10,248 bases of DNA from Flavobacteriaceae bacterium (lineage in GTDB: Bacteria > Bacteroidota > Bacteroidia > Flavobacteriales > Flavobacteriaceae): assembly GCA_016763595.1 (NCBI GenBank), contig JAESTN010000282.1:1-10248 (forward strand). The letters are read 5' to 3'. The notes beneath the pieces are model-generated. The model was not told where the DNA came from. It searched no databases and saw only the letters and a program-made list of their open reading frames with translations. Within the stretch, counting starts at the first letter, position 1, and the number at the start of each line of letters is the position of its first letter. Made by a program: the position numbers and the translations under genes. Below, piece after piece: positions 7,824-10,248 of the stretch.

Positions 7824-8618
7824 ATGAATTTCACAAATAAGGTTGTTTGGATCACGGGAGCGTCATCTGGAATCGGAAAAGCGTTGGCATTAGAATTGTC
7901 TAAACAAGATGCGAAACTCATTTTATCGGCCAGAAATGAAGAAAAATTAGAGGCTGTGAAAAAGGCCTGTGAAAATGATGATATGATAAAAGTACTACCA
8001 TTCGATTTAGAAGACTATACGAATTTAAAATCTAAAGTTGCCGAAGCGATTAACTGGTTTGGTAGGGTAGATGTCTTAGTAAATAATGGCGGAATTAGCC
8101 AACGTTCATTGGCGAGTGAAACTTCAGTTTCTGTGGATAAACGGATTATGGATGTTAACTATTTAGGAACCGTCGGGCTAACAAAAGCACTCTTGCCACA
8201 TTTTATTAAAAACAAAAAAGGCCAGTTTGTAGTCACTACAAGTATTGTTGGGAAAATTGGGACCCCATTACGGTCGAGTTATGCGGCCTCTAAACATGCA
8301 CTGCATGGTTTTTTTGATAGTTTAAGAGCAGAAAACCATAAAAACAATATAACAGTTACTTTAGTGTGTCCAGGTTTTGTAAACACCAATGTTTCTATTA
8401 ATGCCTTAACGGGTGATGGCGTTCCGCAAAATAAAATGGATACTGCTACTAAAAACGGTATTGAACCAAATAGGTTTGCGAAAATTATGACAAAAGCCAT
8501 TTTAAAGAAAAAAGAAGAAGTATATATTGCTGGAGCGAAAGAAAAGTTAGGAGTGTATGTAAAAAGATTCTTCCCAAAATTATTGTCAACAATGATTCGT
8601 AAACTATCAGTTACTTAA
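7824..8618 (+). CDS. Short-chain dehydrogenase/reductase (SDR), classical type
   Basis: A cytoplasmic NAD(P)-dependent oxidoreductase of 264 residues with a Rossmann fold. The cofactor motif TGASSGIG is at residues 11-18 and NNGG at 87-90. The catalytic set Asn112, Ser140, Tyr153 and Lys157 (YAASK, 153-157) is complete. The basic residue in SARNEEKL after the second strand (Arg37) favours NADPH over NADH. PGFVNT (183-188) is the usual post-catalytic loop. The C-terminus is long and basic (VKRFFPKLLSTMIRK), as in SDR members related to DHRS7 that associate with membranes. The substrate cannot be assigned. The start ATG at 7824 sits two codons before the first strand, as is usual. The last 8 bp overlap the convergent gene at 8611-8967. 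Confidence 0.93.
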   Translation: MNFTNKVVWITGASSGIGKALALELSKQDAKLILSARNEEKLEAVKKACENDDMIKVLPFDLEDYTNLKSKVAEAINWFGRVDVLVNNGGISQRSLASETSVSVDKRIMDVNYLGTVGLTKALLPHFIKNKKGQFVVTTSIVGKIGTPLRSSYAASKHALHGFFDSLRAENHKNNITVTLVCPGFVNTNVSINALTGDGVPQNKMDTATKNGIEPNRFAKIMTKAILKKKEEVYIAGAKEKLGVYVKRFFPKLLSTMIRKLSVT

Positions 8619-8967
8619 AAAAATCGATGGCTTCAAAATAGGAAACAATGGATTCTTTCATCAATACAGATTGTTCTCCAGGTTTTAAATTCGGTAATTC
8701 AGTTTTTACCTTGTAATGCGGCCAACCATCATTGTCAAAAAAGTCAAATTCGTAATACCCATAAGGTTCTAATAATTTACATATAGCAATGTGCATTAGA
8801 TTTACCTTTTCGTCTTTTTTAAATTTTCGATGTCCTTGACCTAATTCTTGAACGCCTATTAAATAAATAACAGAGTCTAAATTCATGGTATCCCCATCTG
8901 CAAATTGTGTAGATAAATTTGCGAGTAGAATATCCCATTTTTCTTTTAAAGAAGTATTTTCTGTCAT
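8611..8967 (-). CDS. Conserved small protein of unknown function, flavobacterial type
   Basis: The 118-residue protein contains the stretches VIYLIGVQELGQG, FKKDEKVNLMHIAICKLL and a C-terminal DGWPHYK followed by a helix. I recall this arrangement in small conserved hypothetical proteins of Flavobacteriia, but I know of no function. It is soluble, acidic, and without signal peptide or membrane segment. It is transcribed away from cvpA, sharing that intergenic region, and overlaps the SDR stop by 8 bp. The start at 8967 fits a -7 element just upstream (8992-8985), giving a very short leader. Confidence 0.85.
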   Translation of the reverse strand: MTENTSLKEKWDILLANLSTQFADGDTMNLDSVIYLIGVQELGQGHRKFKKDEKVNLMHIAICKLLEPYGYYEFDFFDNDGWPHYKVKTELPNLKPGEQSVLMKESIVSYFEAIDFFK

Positions 8968-8984
8968 GCCTTTTTTTTGAGCCT

Positions 8985-8992
8985 CAAAGATA
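8985..8992 (-). promoter_or_regulatory. Candidate -7 promoter element for the 8611-8967 gene
   Basis: The minus strand reads TATCTTTG, an exact TAnnTTTG match. It lies 18 bp upstream of the start codon, implying a leader of roughly 12 nt. No -33 TTG is found at normal spacing. Confidence 0.4.
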
Positions 8993-9030
8993 TACTATCT
9001 GTACAAGATTTTCGTTTAAATTTTTGACCA

Positions 9031-9062
9031 TTTGAATTTTCGTTCTTTTTATAGTAAGTTCG
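9031..9062 (+). promoter_or_regulatory. Candidate cvpA promoter
   Basis: TTTG at 9031-9034 and TAAGTTCG at 9055-9062 are separated by 20 bp, matching Bacteroidota -33/-7 architecture with one mismatch in the -7 element. Transcription would start near 9068, about 20 nt before the cvpA start. Confidence 0.42.
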
Positions 9063-9087
9063 CAAAGAGTAACAAAAAAAACGCTGC

Positions 9088-9621
9088 ATGAATGTATTTG
9101 ATATTGTAATACTGGTTTTCCTTTTGTATGGATTTATAAAAGGAATTATGAAAGGTCTGTTTGTAGAAATAGCCTCTTTAGTAGCTTTAATTGGCGGAAT
9201 TTGGGGAGCCATTCATTTCTCCTATTTTGTTGGGGATTTTTTAGAAGAAAGTGTTACTTGGAGCGAGAAAAAGATCTCGCTAGTTGCCTTTGCAATTACC
9301 TTTGTTATTATAATTGTGGTTGTTGGAATGTTGGGTAAATTTTTAACCAAACTAGCAGATTTAGCAGCATTGGGATTGGTTAATAAAATATTAGGCGGAA
9401 TTTTTGGGTTTCTAAAAATAGGACTGGTATTAAGTATTGTATTTATCTTTTTTCATAGGTTAAATGCAACCATCTCTTTTGTAGATGATAAAACCTTAGA
9501 AGAATCTGTGTTGTACAATACGGTTAAAAGTATTGCGCCAGCAATATTTCCATCTATTATTAATACCGATGGTGATACTGGTAAAGATGTGATAGATAGC
9601 ATTATAGATGAAGTAAACTAA
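9088..9621 (+). CDS. cvpA: CvpA family membrane protein
   Basis: CvpA proteins are inner-membrane proteins named for colicin V production. The family is linked to envelope homeostasis, with no agreed biochemical activity. This 177-residue copy has four hydrophobic segments at about 3-20, 26-47, 64-85 and 103-124, the family pattern. Small residues and glycines cluster in the first two (LLYGFIKGIMKG, LIGGIWGA). A polar C-terminal tail of about 50 residues follows, ending DVIDSIIDEVN. Length is typical. The start at 9088 (MNVFDIVILV) runs straight into the first membrane segment. It is monocistronic by appearance: a probable promoter lies at 9031-9062 and a weak terminator after the stop. Confidence 0.92.
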   Translation: MNVFDIVILVFLLYGFIKGIMKGLFVEIASLVALIGGIWGAIHFSYFVGDFLEESVTWSEKKISLVAFAITFVIIIVVVGMLGKFLTKLADLAALGLVNKILGGIFGFLKIGLVLSIVFIFFHRLNATISFVDDKTLEESVLYNTVKSIAPAIFPSIINTDGDTGKDVIDSIIDEVN

Positions 9622-9643
9622 AGAAACAGAAGTAGATTCTATT

Positions 9644-9673
9644 GGTTTTTTCAGTAATGAACCTGTTTTTTTT
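9644..9673 (+). terminator. Probable weak terminator of cvpA
   Basis: A short imperfect stem is possible: TTCA (9650-9653) and TGAA (9658-9661) around GTAA, with GG/CC below and an intervening bulge. It is followed by an eight-T run (9666-9673). It lies 23 bp after the cvpA stop. The long T run is the main support. Confidence 0.4.
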
Positions 9674-9681
9674 GTATAAAT

Positions 9682-9721
9682 AAAAAAGACGATTAAAAAT
9701 CTAGGGGGTAGTTTTTAATCG
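9682..9721 (-). terminator. Rho-independent terminator of the candidate small RNA
   Basis: Arms 9690-9699 and 9712-9721 form a perfect 10-bp stem, which CTA/TAG can extend by three pairs inside, leaving a five-nucleotide loop that reads CCCCC on the minus strand. A TCTTTTTT tract follows on the minus strand only (9689-9682). On the plus strand no T run follows, so it is directional and does not serve cvpA. Confidence 0.68.
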
Positions 9722-9752
9722 CCTCATGTTAACAAAGAATTGTTGTGGGGGA
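9682..9752 (-). ncRNA. Candidate small RNA with two CCCCC motifs
   Basis: A free-standing transcription unit is suggested: a promoter at 9787-9757 on the minus strand, no usable gene downstream, and an intrinsic terminator about 60 nt later, predicting an RNA of about 70 nt. Its 5' end would be single-stranded and C-rich (ACTCCCCCACA). A 5-bp stem-loop follows (AACAA/TTGTT, 9731-9744). Then comes the terminator hairpin, whose loop carries a second CCCCC. An eight-codon reading frame, MRRLKTTP, begins within it and stops in the terminator loop, but no downstream gene would make it a leader peptide. No known RNA family is recognised. Promoter and terminator support is good; function is inference. 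Confidence 0.5.
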
Positions 9753-9756
9753 GTAA

Positions 9757-9787
9757 CAAATTTACAGCAGAAAAGCATACTACACAA
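9757..9787 (-). promoter_or_regulatory. Promoter of the candidate small RNA
   Basis: On the minus strand, TTG (9787-9785), a 20-bp spacer and TAAATTTG (9764-9757) give the best full Bacteroidota -33/-7 match in the window. Predicted transcription start is near 9752. Confidence 0.58.
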
Positions 9788-9789
9788 TA

Positions 9790-9852
9790 CCCATTTATGG
9801 GGTTTTTTACCTCACGGTTTTCCGTGAGAAGTGTCTCCCTGAAAACCGTGAG
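9790..9852. promoter_or_regulatory. Inverted-repeat cluster upstream of the small RNA promoter
   Basis: The heptamer CCGTGAG occurs three times: inverted at 9811-9817, direct at 9822-9828 and direct at 9846-9852. The first two make CTCACGG-TTTT-CCGTGAG. The block CTCACGGTTTTC (9811-9822) can instead pair with GAAAACCGTGAG (9841-9852), so two hairpins exclude each other. A further inverted repeat, CCCAT-TT-ATGGG (9790-9801), touches the -33 element. The position immediately upstream of a promoter suggests binding sites for a regulator. A plus-strand role of the last repeat, which is followed by TTTTTT (9803-9808), as a terminator is an alternative. Confidence 0.5.
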
Positions 9853-9881
9853 AAACTTTTTGTAATGGAAAATTAGCGTAT

Positions 9882-9912
9882 AAAAAAAGCGTGCTATCAG
9901 CACGCTTTTTTA
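9882..9912 (-). terminator. Rho-independent terminator of the carbonic anhydrase gene
   Basis: AGCGTGCT (9888-9895) and AGCACGCT (9899-9906) form a perfect 8-bp GC-rich stem around a 3-nt loop, flanked by A7 and T6 runs that extend it. It lies about 20 bp after the stop on the minus strand. The symmetric flanks mean it could work in both directions. Confidence 0.85.
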
Positions 9913-9931
9913 CCTATTCTTACGCTATTTT

Positions 9932-10248
9932 TTAGTAGATAGAAACCTTTCCGTTAGCTAAGTGATAAACACCACCAACTATTTTAATTTCTCCATTGTC
10001 TTCCATTTCTTTTAGAACAGCACTTTTTTCTCTAATTCTGTCCATAGTTAACTGCACGTTGTTTTTGATCGTTTGATTTACAAACTCCGTATTAGAAGAA
10101 TCATGTGCGCCACTGATTTGAGATTCGGCAAGTGTAACAGCAGGCTGAATATTAGCTAACATTGCGGTAATATTTCCTAATTCTACATGATCACAAGCAG
10201 CTTTTACAGCGCCGCAACTTTCATGGCCCAAAACAAACACCAATTTAC
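9932..10248 (-). CDS. Beta-class carbonic anhydrase, C-terminal part (cut by window edge)
   Basis: Beta-carbonic anhydrases are zinc enzymes that interconvert CO2 and bicarbonate, usually in the cytoplasm. The visible part, about 105 residues, begins KLVFVLGHESCGAVKAA. That contains the His and second Cys zinc ligands of the family in the GHxxCGA motif. The first Cys ligand and the Asp-Arg pair lie upstream, outside the window. The following helical stretch (VNQTIKNNVQLTMDRIRE) and the C-terminal strand IVGGVYHLANGKVSIY are typical of the family's end. An internal GTG near 10243 is not the start, because the reading frame continues to the edge with conserved residues. A strong terminator follows. 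Confidence 0.93.
   Translation of the reverse strand, partial: KLVFVLGHESCGAVKAACDHVELGNITAMLANIQPAVTLAESQISGAHDSSNTEFVNQTIKNNVQLTMDRIREKSAVLKEMEDNGEIKIVGGVYHLANGKVSIY

Noticed and set aside
9682..9735. Leader peptide MRRLKTTP with attenuator ahead of a gene
   Set aside because: The frame runs into the terminator loop, and downstream on the same strand lies only the antisense of cvpA, so there is no gene to attenuate.
9682..9752. CCCCC motifs of the small RNA pairing with the G9 run in patatin mRNA
   Set aside because: Only five G-C pairs with no matching flanks; G-rich stretches are too simple to support a specific target claim.
9811..9852. CRISPR-like repeat unit
   Set aside because: Only three 7-bp half-sites with unequal spacing, no spacers of constant length and no cas genes.

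Overview
The window looks like chromosome of a low-GC member of the Flavobacteriaceae (Bacteroidota). The protein types fit this: a MetG with a fused C-terminal tRNA-binding domain, a TlpA-like protein with a long N-terminal region, and a small conserved protein of flavobacterial type beside cvpA. Genes lack Shine-Dalgarno sequences, and several upstream regions carry the Bacteroidota -7 promoter element TAnnTTTG. No rRNA, tRNA, insertion sequence or CRISPR array was seen.

Layout. 1-387 (-): start of tex, broken by a one-base frameshift in an A7 run and leaving the window on the left. 472-2526 (-): metG, with a strong terminator between it and tex. 2711-3721 (+): exported LD-carboxypeptidase of family S66, divergent from metG. 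3728-5797 (-): a tight three-gene unit of patatin-like phospholipase, coiled-coil lipoprotein and small unknown protein, meeting the S66 gene tail to tail. 5994-6353 (+): yraN. 6360-7730 (-): exported thioredoxin-fold protein of TlpA type. 7824-8618 (+): short-chain dehydrogenase. 8611-8967 (-): conserved small protein whose 3' end overlaps the dehydrogenase. 9088-9621 (+): cvpA. 9932-10248 (-): C-terminal part of a beta-carbonic anhydrase, leaving the window on the right.

Most of this is housekeeping or envelope biology: translation, peptidoglycan turnover, periplasmic thiol chemistry and CO2/bicarbonate conversion. Genes alternate in direction with very short tail-to-tail junctions.

Two places stand out. 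First, the gap between cvpA and the carbonic anhydrase gene holds what looks like a free-standing small RNA gene on the minus strand. It has a well-spaced Bacteroidota promoter, inverted repeats upstream of it, a transcript of about 70 nt with two CCCCC motifs, and its own terminator. Second, the patatin operon is of unrecognised type, and its phospholipase gene contains a G9 run in which a gain or loss of one base would truncate the protein at once, making it a candidate for phase variation.
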